Assembly: GCF_900698985.1 (NCBI RefSeq) | Contig: NZ_LR217730.1 | Span: forward strand, 620,001-684,000 | Direction of reading: 5' to 3' | Length of the DNA stretch: 64,000 nucleotides | From: Erwinia_E haradaeae_B | GTDB taxonomy: Bacteria > Pseudomonadota > Gammaproteobacteria > Enterobacterales > Enterobacteriaceae | Shown here: positions 10,391 to 19,128 of the stretch, one piece after another | How positions within the stretch are numbered: position 1 is the first letter of the stretch | Layout of the letters: each line of letters opens with the position of its first letter | The notes under the pieces: model-generated | Told to the model about the DNA's origin: nothing | Database searches by the model: none | What the model saw: the letters and a program-made list of their open reading frames with translations, nothing else | Position numbers and translations under genes: made by a program

Positions 10391-11266
10391 TCATTTAACT
10401 TTTTTCTCAAAACGCGGCATAGTAATATTGTATAATGGAGAGAGGTTAATTCCTCGAGCAACAAATCCTGCCCATCTTTTAGGAACCAAACTTAATGTCT
10501 GGAGAGCTAACACTTTAGTAGGAAATTCTGCAAACACGCATGACCCTGTGCCAGTTAAATGAGGATGGGCGTGCAGCCCTACCCAGTTAATAAGTTGTTC
10601 AAGTTCATTACAATAATGTCTAGCAATAGACTCACAGTCATTATGAGATTCACCTAATAATAAATCTCTAAGCTGACGATAGGGTGTACTCCTAGTAAGA
10701 AAAGGATCATTAAAAATTTGAAAGGTATTGATACTGACATTAGGGTAAATAACTATATACCATTTGTTAGGAAGTACTATTGGGGTTAGCAATTCACCAA
10801 TCCCCTCAGCAAAGGAAGATAAACCGTAAATAAAAACTGGTACATCAGCACCCAATTTTAAACCTAAAGCTGCTAGCTGCTCTACACTAAAATTTATATC
10901 CCATAAATAATTCAGTGCTACTAAAACAGTCGCTGCATTTGACGAGCCGCCGCCTACGCCGCCACCAATTGGTAATCTTTTTTCTATTTTTAAAGTGGCC
11001 CCAACACGATCAGGTAATTTACTGCATAATTTTGCCTGATCACGTAATAATTTTGCTGCACGAACAATAATATTTTTTTCGTCTACGACACCAGATAAAG
11101 ATTTTAATAATATAATTTCACCACTTCGATCGTTTTCTACTAAGAGAGTATCCCCGTAATCGAGCAATTGAAATAAAGTTTGAAGATTATGATAACCATC
11201 AGAGCGGCGACCAATAATATGAAGAAATAAATTTAACTTTCCTGGCGAAGGCCATTTAGTTATCAT
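10391..11266 (-). CDS. ispE: 4-diphosphocytidyl-2-C-methyl-D-erythritol kinase
   Basis: IspE phosphorylates CDP-methylerythritol in the non-mevalonate isoprenoid pathway, which supplies undecaprenyl phosphate and quinone side chains. The 291 residues fit the GHMP-kinase family (E. coli 283). Visible motifs are the N-terminal WPSPGKLNLFLHI substrate lysine region, the glycine-rich ATP loop PIGGGVGGGSSNAATV (about residues 96-111) and the C-terminal LTGTGSCVFAEF motif. AGGAAAT precedes the ATG. lolB ends only 9 bp upstream, so lolB and ispE are surely co-transcribed. prs follows after 279 bp that contain no obvious feature. Confidence 0.96.
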   Translation of the reverse strand: MITKWPSPGKLNLFLHIIGRRSDGYHNLQTLFQLLDYGDTLLVENDRSGEIILLKSLSGVVDEKNIIVRAAKLLRDQAKLCSKLPDRVGATLKIEKRLPIGGGVGGGSSNAATVLVALNYLWDINFSVEQLAALGLKLGADVPVFIYGLSSFAEGIGELLTPIVLPNKWYIVIYPNVSINTFQIFNDPFLTRSTPYRQLRDLLLGESHNDCESIARHYCNELEQLINWVGLHAHPHLTGTGSCVFAEFPTKVLALQTLSLVPKRWAGFVARGINLSPLYNITMPRFEKKVK

Positions 11267-11275
11267 GATAATTTC

Positions 11276-11908
11276 CTATTTATCCAGCTTTAACTGAATG
11301 CGTTGATTAGCTTGATGTAGCTCAATACGAGAAGGCATTTCTGGTCTGCCGGGTGCTTTTCGATATCCTAAGTAAGAAATATGCAGTTGAGCGCGTGATT
11401 TACCAAAGCTTAATTCACGTAAATGAGACTCTACATCAAGACTAAAATTAGTAGAATCTCCGGGTAGTCCCATGATCCACTGACTAACATTTTTTAGTGA
11501 AAGCATTATTCCAGTTAATTTATATATTATCTGTTCTGCATTCTTCTCATTAACAACACATTCATCGCCTCTATTGTAGATATAGACTAATTTATCTTCT
11601 TTTTCTACTTTTAACTCTGTCATACCTAATAAATTGGTTAACAAAAATTTATAGTGATGAGGTGAAATTTGTTTCCAGTAAAAACGAGCCAATAGTTTTT
11701 GATTATTAGAGTAAAAAAATAATGTACCATAAGCTTGATACTGAGTAAGCGCTTTAACTAACTTTTGGTGATGATTCCATTTTGAATTAATATTAATTAC
11801 ACTGATAACTTCTGTTGTTAAGCAATGATCTTGGCTACAAGCTGCTAAGAATATAAACAAAATATAAATCAATTGCTTCAAACGAAAAAAGGAAAATAAT
11901 AATAACAT
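11276..11908 (-). CDS. lolB: Outer-membrane lipoprotein receptor LolB
   Basis: LolB receives lipoproteins from the periplasmic carrier LolA and inserts them into the outer membrane. It is itself a lipoprotein. The 210 residues match E. coli LolB (207). There is a hydrophobic signal and the lipobox FLAACS with Cys near residue 24. Conserved segments include RFYWKQISPHHYKFLLTNLLG and WIMGLPGD. Retention of LolB agrees with kdsA and mlaA that an outer membrane is kept. The gene starts a lolB-ispE-prs transcript running left. In E. coli hemA starts divergently just upstream. Here that position is degraded. Confidence 0.92.
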   Translation of the reverse strand: MLLLFSFFRLKQLIYILFIFLAACSQDHCLTTEVISVININSKWNHHQKLVKALTQYQAYGTLFFYSNNQKLLARFYWKQISPHHYKFLLTNLLGMTELKVEKEDKLVYIYNRGDECVVNEKNAEQIIYKLTGIMLSLKNVSQWIMGLPGDSTNFSLDVESHLRELSFGKSRAQLHISYLGYRKAPGRPEMPSRIELHQANQRIQLKLDK

Positions 11909-13282
11909 TATAGACTAGGATCCTTAAAAGAACCAGTTTAGTGATAATAATACGTCTAGTCTTAATGCTGATGGAACGCACTAATCTATAAAGAAATAAA
12001 TATTTTTCTTAATAAATTTCTTATTATATCAGCTACGTTCATTGTATTAAGTGATCTAGTTTTTATTCATTAATTATGGTAATTTCATTCAGTTTTAAAG
12101 ATATATGAGAGAATTTATCATTCTAGTCATCATAAATATATACACACTCATTTTACATAAACTTTTTAAACATTAAAACTCTTATATTTTGGTTTTATAA
12201 ATATAAAAACATTATCTAGCTTACACCTAGGTATATTATATTTTAAAGTATTCTAGGAAAATAATTAAAATACCTTCTTCAGGTATCTTGATGGGCCTAG
12301 ATTATCTAAAAAGATATTTATCAACTAATACTAATATCATAAAAACGATCGAAGTTACTTTATAAAATGCACATAGCTAGAATATTAGATGTATAATATT
12401 AAATCAGATAGATTGTAGCTGACTAAAAAGTCAGAATGAATTTGAAAGATAAAAATATCATTTACAATGATATGCAATATAAATTGCAGAAATGATTTTT
12501 TATAAAAAATATATATCAAAATTAAAAAATGTACGAATATTATAACATGTTTAATCTCTATGCCATAATAAGTCATATCTATATATCTGTATATTTACAG
12601 GATCATACTATCTTACTATATAAACCATCATCTTAATCAAAAAAGATAAGACTAATCATATGATGTCTTATAATCTATCTGACCATCTATTAAATATAAA
12701 AGATAGTATACAACTGCTATTAAGTTTTATCTACAGCTAATAATTTAGAAGATTATTATTATACATATGTAAAAATATTTAAAGTAAACTAGTGTAGTTA
12801 ATGATAAAATTAATAGTATTATTATACTATACTAGATACAAATAATAGTTTTTATGATTGAAAATCTAATAAAAACTAGCACAAATTGCTTACAGAAATG
12901 AATAAAATAATAATTATTTATCCAATCATGCTAATAATATCTTCTTACTTGAAAATAATAATTTTATTATAATAAGTTTTTTTATATTTTTCTTAAATTG
13001 ATATAAAAATAACTATTTGTACCAGTAAAATTTTTACAGATTTTTTTATATAAAATGATAATATTTATTTGTTAATATGTGATAATTAATAATTAATATT
13101 TAATAAATATACGCTAGTTAATTTATAAAATTAGTTATTTTTATTCAACCCTCCAATATATCCATTCCTAAATAATGGCTAATTATAGAGAAAAACAGAT
13201 CTGAAATTTTCAGATCAAACCTTACTCTGAAGAAATGTTTAGAGTATATTAAATATCAAGTATAATAAAAAATTCCTCAAAA
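11909..13282. other. Degraded region where hemA would lie
   Basis: In E. coli the order is prs-ispE-lolB, then hemA-prfA-prmC on the other strand. Both flanks are kept here, but 1.69 kb without an open frame separates lolB from prfA. hemA is about 1.26 kb. No HemA motif (cysteine nucleophile block or NADPH loop) could be traced in this stretch. A 63-codon frame at 12385-12576 on the minus strand has no homology I know and no ribosome site. A possible C-terminal hemA trace lies further right. Confidence 0.6.
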
Positions 13283-13315
13283 AACATTATCCTTTAGGAA
13301 CTAAAGGATAATGTT
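13283..13315 (-). terminator. Perfect 15-bp hairpin, U-tract on the minus strand
   Basis: AACATTATCCTTTAG (13283-13297) is perfectly complementary to CTAAAGGATAATGTT (13301-13315), with a 3-nt loop. Read on the minus strand the stem runs straight into a T-run (GTTTTTT), the shape of an intrinsic terminator. No gene on the minus strand lies to its right before prfA on the opposite strand, so its transcript is unknown. A stem this long with a 3-nt loop is unlikely by chance even at this base composition. Confidence 0.5.
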
Positions 13316-13330
13316 CTCTAATACTATAAA

Positions 13331-13430
13331 GAACTTAACGATGAGACTCTTACTCTGTTAGGTATCGCTCAAGTGATGATTATTAATAAGATTTTTATGC
13401 TCAATAAATATTTAATTTTCATTAAATATT
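13331..13430 (+). pseudogene. hemA: Possible 3' remnant of hemA (glutamyl-tRNA reductase)
   Basis: This patch is richer in G+C than its surroundings. In one frame it reads ELNDETLTLL, then GIAQVM and later LNKYLI. These resemble the C-terminal region of HemA in the right order (E. coli ELTAKALAAL, then AQAIM, then LTNRLI). It is on the strand and at the distance from prfA expected for the hemA-prfA operon. The match is short and partial, and no upstream HemA sequence could be traced. If correct, 5-aminolevulinate synthesis from glutamyl-tRNA is lost here. The alternative is a chance resemblance. Confidence 0.35.
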
Positions 13431-13509
13431 CTTTTCTACTAGCAAGTGCGCTATATAATGAAAAAGCTTTAAAAGAACAGATATAAGTCTTAGAAAATGG
13501 TAGTGCGTG

Positions 13510-13583
13510 TTGTTTATTTTTGATATATATATTATTCTAATATGATCTGTTACCTTAATAAGATCAATCAGATTGATAAGGTA
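13510..13583 (+). promoter_or_regulatory. Putative prfA promoter and leader hairpin
   Basis: TTGTTT (13510-13515) and TATTCT (13533-13538), 17 bp apart, form a weak sigma70-like promoter. It could have replaced transcription from the lost hemA promoter. Downstream, TACCTT (13551-13556) pairs with AAGGTA (13578-13583), enclosing ATCAAT/ATTGAT with a CAG loop (13563-13577). AAGG is the only Shine-Dalgarno-like sequence before prfA. It lies about 13 nt from the ATG and inside the stem. The structure is seen in the sequence. Its role is inferred. Confidence 0.3.
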
Positions 13584-13594
13584 TTATTATACAT

Positions 13595-14674
13595 ATGAAG
13601 CCTTCCATAATATCTAAATTAGAGTCCTTAAAAGAGCGTCATATAGAGCTTGAAATAATGCTAAGCGATTCTAGTGTAATTTTTGATCAAGAACGTTTTC
13701 GAATGCTATCCCGTGAATATTCACAGTTAATAAATGTTAGTCAATATTTTGATAAATGGAAAAAAAACCAAGAAGACATTAAAAATTCTGAAGACATGAT
13801 GACTGATGATGAAATGCGCGACATAGCACATGAAGAGTTACAAGCATTATATAAAATTAATAACTATTTAGAAAAACAGTTACATTTGTTTCTTTTACCT
13901 AAAGATGATAATGATCAACATAATTGCTATTTAGAAGTACGTGCTGGTACAGGCGGTAATGAAGCAGCAATCTTTGCTGGTGATCTATTTCGCATGTACA
14001 GCCGCTATGCCGATTCTCAGTATTGGAAAGTTGACATTATAAGTGCTCATGAAGGCGAAATTGGTGGCTATAAGGAAATTATTACTAAGGTGATCGGCAA
14101 GGGTGCTTACGGACGTCTTAAGTTTGAATCCGGAGGTCATCGTGTACAACGTGTGCCAGATACTGAATCTCAAGGTCGTATTCACACTTCATCATGCACC
14201 GTAGCAGTGATGCCTGAACTTCCAGAAATTGAGCTTTCAGTAATTAATACTAATCAATTAAAAATTGATACTTTTCGTTCTTCTGGAGCCGGAGGGCAAC
14301 ATGTTAATACGACCGACTCAGCAATTCGCATTACCCATCTTCCAACCGGAATGGTAGTCGAATGTCAAGATGAACGATCGCAACATAAAAATAAAGCAAA
14401 AGCTCTTTCAGTTCTCGCTGCACGCATACATAACGCAGAAAGGATTCGTTGTCAGCAGATTACAGCATCTACACGCCGAAATTTACTAGGTAGCGGTGAT
14501 CGATCGGATCGTCATCGTACCTATAATTTTCCACAAGGGAGAATTACTGATCATCGTATCCAGCTAACTATATATCGTTTAGATGAAGTAATGGAAGGAA
14601 AATTAGACACTCTTATTGAACCTATTATTCAAGAATATCAGGCAGATCAGCTAGCGGCTCTTTCTTCTGGGTAA
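13595..14674 (+). CDS. prfA: Peptide chain release factor 1 (RF1)
   Basis: RF1 reads UAA and UAG stop codons and releases the finished peptide. The 359 residues match E. coli RF1 (360). The stop-reading P-x-T motif appears as PDT (VQRVPDTESQGRIHT, near residue 187) and the catalytic GGQ as SGAGGQHVNTTDS (near 234). The C-terminal NLLGSGDRSDR, NFPQGRITDHR and LDEVMEGKLD blocks are complete. The start MKPSII agrees with E. coli. prmC, whose product methylates the GGQ glutamine, follows after 5 bp. Confidence 0.97.
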   Translation: MKPSIISKLESLKERHIELEIMLSDSSVIFDQERFRMLSREYSQLINVSQYFDKWKKNQEDIKNSEDMMTDDEMRDIAHEELQALYKINNYLEKQLHLFLLPKDDNDQHNCYLEVRAGTGGNEAAIFAGDLFRMYSRYADSQYWKVDIISAHEGEIGGYKEIITKVIGKGAYGRLKFESGGHRVQRVPDTESQGRIHTSSCTVAVMPELPEIELSVINTNQLKIDTFRSSGAGGQHVNTTDSAIRITHLPTGMVVECQDERSQHKNKAKALSVLAARIHNAERIRCQQITASTRRNLLGSGDRSDRHRTYNFPQGRITDHRIQLTIYRLDEVMEGKLDTLIEPIIQEYQADQLAALSSG

Positions 14675-14679
14675 GATAA

Positions 14680-15510
14680 ATGAAGATACGTGACTGGATG
14701 AAGATTGCAATAAAACAACTGCAATACAATGAAAATCCACGTCGAGATGCAGAAATTTTATTAGGGTTTGTAACAGGTAAAGATAGAAGTTGGTTAATTG
14801 GCTTTGATGATAGTGTTCTCTCATCCTGCATTCTCGTAAAACTTGAAAAATTATTAGCACGACGCTCTTTTGGAGAGCCAATCGCATATCTTATAAAAAA
14901 ACGTGAATTTTGGTCTCTTGTATTACATCTTACATCTGATGTAATGATCCCTCGCCCAGATAGTGAGATATTAGTGGAACAAGCATTAGCTCATCTTCCA
15001 ATAAAAAGTTGTCACATACTAGATTTAGGTACTGGTAGTGGTGCTATAGCACTAGCTATAGCTAGTGAGCGTACAGATTGTTCAGTTTTAGGAGTTGACT
15101 GTATCTCCTCTATTGTAAGATTAGCTAAATATAATGCCAGAAGATTAGGTTTAAAAAATGCTACTTTTATCTTCGGTAGATGGTTCTCTACTATAAAAGA
15201 TCGGAAGTTTAGTATAATTGTTAGCAATCCACCTTATATGGATATCACTGATCAGCACCTCCTGGAAGGAGATCTTCGTTTTGAACCAAAACATGCGTTA
15301 GTTTCGGGTGATAGCGGTCTTGCTGATATTAAATTGATTATAACAGAATCAGGAAAATATTTAATACCCGGCGGATGGCTCTTACTAGAACATGGCTGGA
15401 AACAAGCTAACATAATTCGACGTATTATGAGTGAGAACCAATTCTGTGAAATATCAACCTTTCAAGATTATGGTGGAAATGATCGCGTTACTTTAGGACG
15501 CTCTTTGTGA
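14680..15510 (+). CDS. prmC: Release factor glutamine methyltransferase
   Basis: PrmC methylates the glutamine of the GGQ motif in RF1 and RF2, which speeds peptide release. The 276-residue protein (E. coli 277) has an N-terminal helical domain, the REFW segment, IPRPDSEILVE, the SAM-binding ILDLGTGSGAIALA (about residues 112-125) and the catalytic NPPY (SNPPYMD, near 186). GGGTAAG at the end of prfA can serve as its ribosome site, giving tight coupling to prfA. It converges on secF with only 35 bp between stop codons and no clear terminator. Confidence 0.96.
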   Translation: MKIRDWMKIAIKQLQYNENPRRDAEILLGFVTGKDRSWLIGFDDSVLSSCILVKLEKLLARRSFGEPIAYLIKKREFWSLVLHLTSDVMIPRPDSEILVEQALAHLPIKSCHILDLGTGSGAIALAIASERTDCSVLGVDCISSIVRLAKYNARRLGLKNATFIFGRWFSTIKDRKFSIIVSNPPYMDITDQHLLEGDLRFEPKHALVSGDSGLADIKLIITESGKYLIPGGWLLLEHGWKQANIIRRIMSENQFCEISTFQDYGGNDRVTLGRSL

Positions 15511-15545
15511 GATAAAAATATTGATATAAAAAAAATTTAACATCA

Positions 15546-16499
15546 TTATTCTATTACCTGATCTTTTCTATTACCGATTAAGTGATCTCGTTGCATACCT
15601 AACTGTAATGCTAAAGCAGAAGATGTATAAATAGAAGAAATTGTACCAACAATGATACCAATGAACATAGTTAAGGAAAACCCCCTTAGCATAGCCCCAC
15701 CAAAAACAAATAAAATGAATACCATCATTAAGGTTATTATTGAGGTAATGATTGTCCGCTGAACTGTTTGTGTTATAGAAAGATTAATAATATAAGACGA
15801 AGAAAAAGTAGTGGTAGAGATTTTTCGACAATTTTCACGAATACGATCTGAAACTACAATTTTATCATTTAAGGAATAACCTATTACTGATAGTAAAGAT
15901 GCAATAATAGTAAAATCTATCTCTATTTGAAATAGAGATAGAGCGCCTATAGTAATAATTATATCGTGTGTTAAAGCTAACACTGTTCCTAAAGCTAGTC
16001 TCCATTCAAAACGGATAGCAATATATAAAAAAATCGCTATTAACGCTGACAGTAAAGCTACACCTCCTATTATTAATAGTTCGCTGCCAACACGAGGACC
16101 TACGCATTCAATACGTTTCACGATAATTTTTTCTTGAACTATATCTTGAATACTTTTGAGAATTTGACCTCCTGAATCAGTATTTGGATGTTTTTCTTGT
16201 AAAGGTATATGTATTATAAAATCATGACTGCTACCAAAATTTTGTATTTGTATTTTAGTAAAACCAACTTCTTTTAATCTGCTACGTATGTGATCTAAAT
16301 TATCTGGTTTTTGAAGAAAAACTTCGATGACCGCGCCACCAGTAAAATCAAGGCCCCAATAAAAACCACGCACACTAATTATTATTAGTGCTAACATTAA
16401 TAAAAATGCTGAAATAGAGAAAGCGATTGTCTTCCAATGCATAAATTGCACTATGTTTTTTCTATAATTAATATCTTTACTACCATTTTGTTCCAACAT
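15546..16499 (-). CDS. secF: Protein translocase subunit SecF
   Basis: SecF forms with SecD an inner-membrane complex that uses the proton gradient to complete export through SecYEG. The protein matches E. coli SecF (323 aa). It has a first membrane helix, the GLDFTGGAVIEV motif, a periplasmic domain and five further helices, including FEWRLALG, IGYSLNDKIVVSDRIREN and GFSLTMFIGIIVGTISSIY. The open frame starts 14 codons earlier inside secD. The chosen ATG lies 7 bp after the secD stop, has GAGAG upstream and gives 317 aa, so it was preferred. Stop-to-start spacing implies secD-secF co-transcription. Confidence 0.95.
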   Translation of the reverse strand: MLEQNGSKDINYRKNIVQFMHWKTIAFSISAFLLMLALIIISVRGFYWGLDFTGGAVIEVFLQKPDNLDHIRSRLKEVGFTKIQIQNFGSSHDFIIHIPLQEKHPNTDSGGQILKSIQDIVQEKIIVKRIECVGPRVGSELLIIGGVALLSALIAIFLYIAIRFEWRLALGTVLALTHDIIITIGALSLFQIEIDFTIIASLLSVIGYSLNDKIVVSDRIRENCRKISTTTFSSSYIINLSITQTVQRTIITSIITLMMVFILFVFGGAMLRGFSLTMFIGIIVGTISSIYTSSALALQLGMQRDHLIGNRKDQVIE

Positions 16500-16506
16500 A
16501 TTACTC

Positions 16507-18342
16507 TCATATAGATAATTTATGTATACGTTTCCCGCCATATATTAAATTAATTATGGCACGCGTGCCTATCAGTGAAGTTAACATAGAAGTAGCTATA
16601 CCAATTCCAGTAGTAATTGCAAAACCTTTAATTGAACCAGAACCAACTACATATAAAATAATTACTTTGATTAGCGTTGTTATATTAGCATCTAAAATGC
16701 TTGAAAATGCTGCTTTATAACCGATATGAATAGCTTTTTGTATAGAATGTTGATTGTATAGTTCTTCTTTAATGCGTTCGTTAATTAACACATTAGCATC
16801 CACAGCTACTACTAGAGTTAAAACAATACCCGCAATACCTGGCATGGTAAGTGTGGCACCCGGCAATATTGACATGCTTGCTACAATGAGTATTAAATTA
16901 GCCAGAAGTGCACAAGTAGCCGCTAATCCAAATATTTTATATCGCACGATCATAAAAGTAATAGATGCAAAAAGACCACATATACAGGCCTCTATACCTT
17001 GTTTAATATTTTGTGATGCTAGACTTGGACCAATAATACGCTCTTCTACAATTTGTATTGGTGCAATTAAAGCACCGGCTCGCAAAAGTAACGAAAGTTG
17101 ACGTGCTTCTTTTGGGTAATTTATTCCGCTAATTCGGAAATAATTACCAAATGAAGACTGAATATGTGCGAGATTAATAATCTCATCATGTTTTTCTAAA
17201 GAAAAATGAGTATTCATGTTACTTGTACCGCGCTCTCTATATTCAATAAAGAGAGTCGCTATTAATTTACCTATGTGATTCTTGGTAAAGCTAGACATTA
17301 TATTACCACCTTCATTATCTAGTGAAATATTAACCTCTGGCTCATTATATTCATTAGTACTATAAGTAGAATCTATAATATGATTTCCAGTTAAAATAAC
17401 TTTTTTATATAAAACTACTACTTGTCCATCACGTGTTTTTTTTAATTCTGAGTTATTCGGTATAACTCCATGAGAATTGGTCAGGGGGTTAACTAAACGA
17501 AATTCTAACGTTGCTGTAGCGCCAAGAATTTCTTTAGCGCGCGCAGTATCTTGAATACCTGGCAGCTCTACTATGATACTCTCATCCCCTTGTCTTTGCA
17601 CGAGAGTATCAGCTAAACCTAATTGAGTAACTCGATTTCGTAAAATATGTATATTTTGCTGTAATGCATATTCGCGAGCAGTTTGTATGTTCTGATCGCT
17701 TGCCCTAATTATTAAGAAAGAATCAGAATGTTTTCGAAAAACCATATCAGAAGGAAAAGAAAGCAAATATTTAGTAAATTTATCACAATCTAGCTTATCA
17801 CGGAAATGCACTGCAACCTCACAGTGATTCATTTTTTGGAGATTGATGTAATGAATACCCTGTGTAGTTAGCCTTTGCCTTAGTGTGTCTAGGGTGTTTT
17901 CTTGTAATTTATTTACAACAGCATCCATATCCACTTTCATAAGAAAATGAACGCCACCACGTAAATCTAGACCAAGTTTCATTGGGTTTGCAGATAACAT
18001 AGCCAACCATTTAGGTGTTGCCGGTGCAAGATTTAGAGCCACTATGTAATTTTTTCCAAGCAGTCTAGAAATGACTTCTTGTGCCTTCAACTGCAGATCG
18101 GTGTTTATAAAACGTATTAAAATATCTTCAGAGCCAAAGATAAAAGATTTACTTTGAATATTGTTTTGTTTTAGAATATCTTGAATGTTAGTCAGAACGT
18201 TTTTATTTACAATATTTTTACTTGTACTAGTAATTTGAATAGCTGGATCTTCTCCATATAGGTTTGGTAATGCATATAACAAGCCAATGAGTAATATAAC
18301 AATTAGAATCAGATACTTCCATAAAGGATAACGATTTAACAT
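16507..18342 (-). CDS. secD: Protein translocase subunit SecD
   Basis: SecD is the large partner of SecF in proton-driven late export. The 611 residues compare with 615 in E. coli. Visible are an N-terminal membrane helix (residues 8-28), the LGLDLRGGVHFLMKVD signature (about 122-137), the large periplasmic region, and the C-terminal five-helix bundle with VVAVDANVLINERIKEEL and GFAITTGIGIATSMLTSLIGTR. The ATG is preceded by AAGGA at good spacing. The ten bases next to the start codon, GGACGCGTCC (18343-18352), form a palindrome that includes part of the ribosome site. In E. coli yajC lies between tgt and secD. Here it is missing. Confidence 0.96.
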   Translation of the reverse strand: MLNRYPLWKYLILIVILLIGLLYALPNLYGEDPAIQITSTSKNIVNKNVLTNIQDILKQNNIQSKSFIFGSEDILIRFINTDLQLKAQEVISRLLGKNYIVALNLAPATPKWLAMLSANPMKLGLDLRGGVHFLMKVDMDAVVNKLQENTLDTLRQRLTTQGIHYINLQKMNHCEVAVHFRDKLDCDKFTKYLLSFPSDMVFRKHSDSFLIIRASDQNIQTAREYALQQNIHILRNRVTQLGLADTLVQRQGDESIIVELPGIQDTARAKEILGATATLEFRLVNPLTNSHGVIPNNSELKKTRDGQVVVLYKKVILTGNHIIDSTYSTNEYNEPEVNISLDNEGGNIMSSFTKNHIGKLIATLFIEYRERGTSNMNTHFSLEKHDEIINLAHIQSSFGNYFRISGINYPKEARQLSLLLRAGALIAPIQIVEERIIGPSLASQNIKQGIEACICGLFASITFMIVRYKIFGLAATCALLANLILIVASMSILPGATLTMPGIAGIVLTLVVAVDANVLINERIKEELYNQHSIQKAIHIGYKAAFSSILDANITTLIKVIILYVVGSGSIKGFAITTGIGIATSMLTSLIGTRAIINLIYGGKRIHKLSI

Positions 18343-19128
18343 GGACGCGTCCTTAAGGAAAGGTAATTACAATATTGTGATGACCTTTAAAATAAAATAA
18401 AATAAAATAAAGTTGTATTTTACACAGTTTATATGATAATTAAAGATTCATTATATATAATATATTTATATTGCTTATTTTCTTAATTAGACTATCACAT
18501 CTTAATGTATATATAATTTATATAAAGATACATAAAATATTTTTTATGCTACTTCTTATATTTTTTTCGTTGTCTTTTTAAAAAAATAAAGGGTTTTTTA
18601 GAAAAACTTTTTATAAATATATTCCTACAGAGCTATTTAATACCTATCTTTTGAATAGAACACTTTTAATTATTAAATCTAATTTATTTTTTAAAAAAAT
18701 ACATTTTATTTTTTTATATTTTTATATATATTATTTACAATAACAATTAATATTTTTCATTGTAAATTACTACATTCTACAGCTTACATGCCTAATTAAG
18801 TATTATTTTCTTTTTTTTATTTACACTTGTTTTCTATTCATTTGTGTTTCTTGTGCTTATTTTACGATATACTATTATAAGATGTGTTGCGATGATATTT
18901 GAATTATTCTTCATCTATAATAATTATATTTTATTTCTATACATAGACTTTATTAATCCATGATTATACTGAGTATTAATATTATTGAATCACAATTACT
19001 ACTTTATTAATAATTTTTTCATCTTACTAGGCAAATCGTTGATCTATTTTCTAGAGAGATTAATATAAGTTCTGTATGTCACAAACCATAATTATTTATT
19101 AAATAATTAAGTTAATACTGTAGTTATA
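18343..19128. other. Gap at the lost yajC position, tgt to secD
   Basis: E. coli has tgt-yajC-secD-secF in one operon. Here 786 bp of T-rich sequence replace yajC. On the minus strand near 18540-18590 one frame reads FIFLKRQRKKYKK, a stop, then HKKY. This faintly recalls the YajC helix-exit segment (FYFMILRPQQKRTKEHKK) and may be its last trace, but the evidence is weak. A short pentanucleotide run (AAAAT repeated about four times, 18389-18411) and an AAAGGT/ACCTTT inverted repeat (18358-18388) lie just upstream of secD. Confidence 0.5.

Noticed and set aside
12290..12340. HemA LGEPQILG block with three stops
   Set aside because: The resemblance needs many substitutions, and its distance to the C-terminal trace is about 300 bases too long.
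12385..12576. 63-codon frame on the minus strand
   Set aside because: It has no ribosome site, is low-complexity Ile/Phe/Tyr-rich, and resembles no family. It fits a chance frame in AT-rich DNA.
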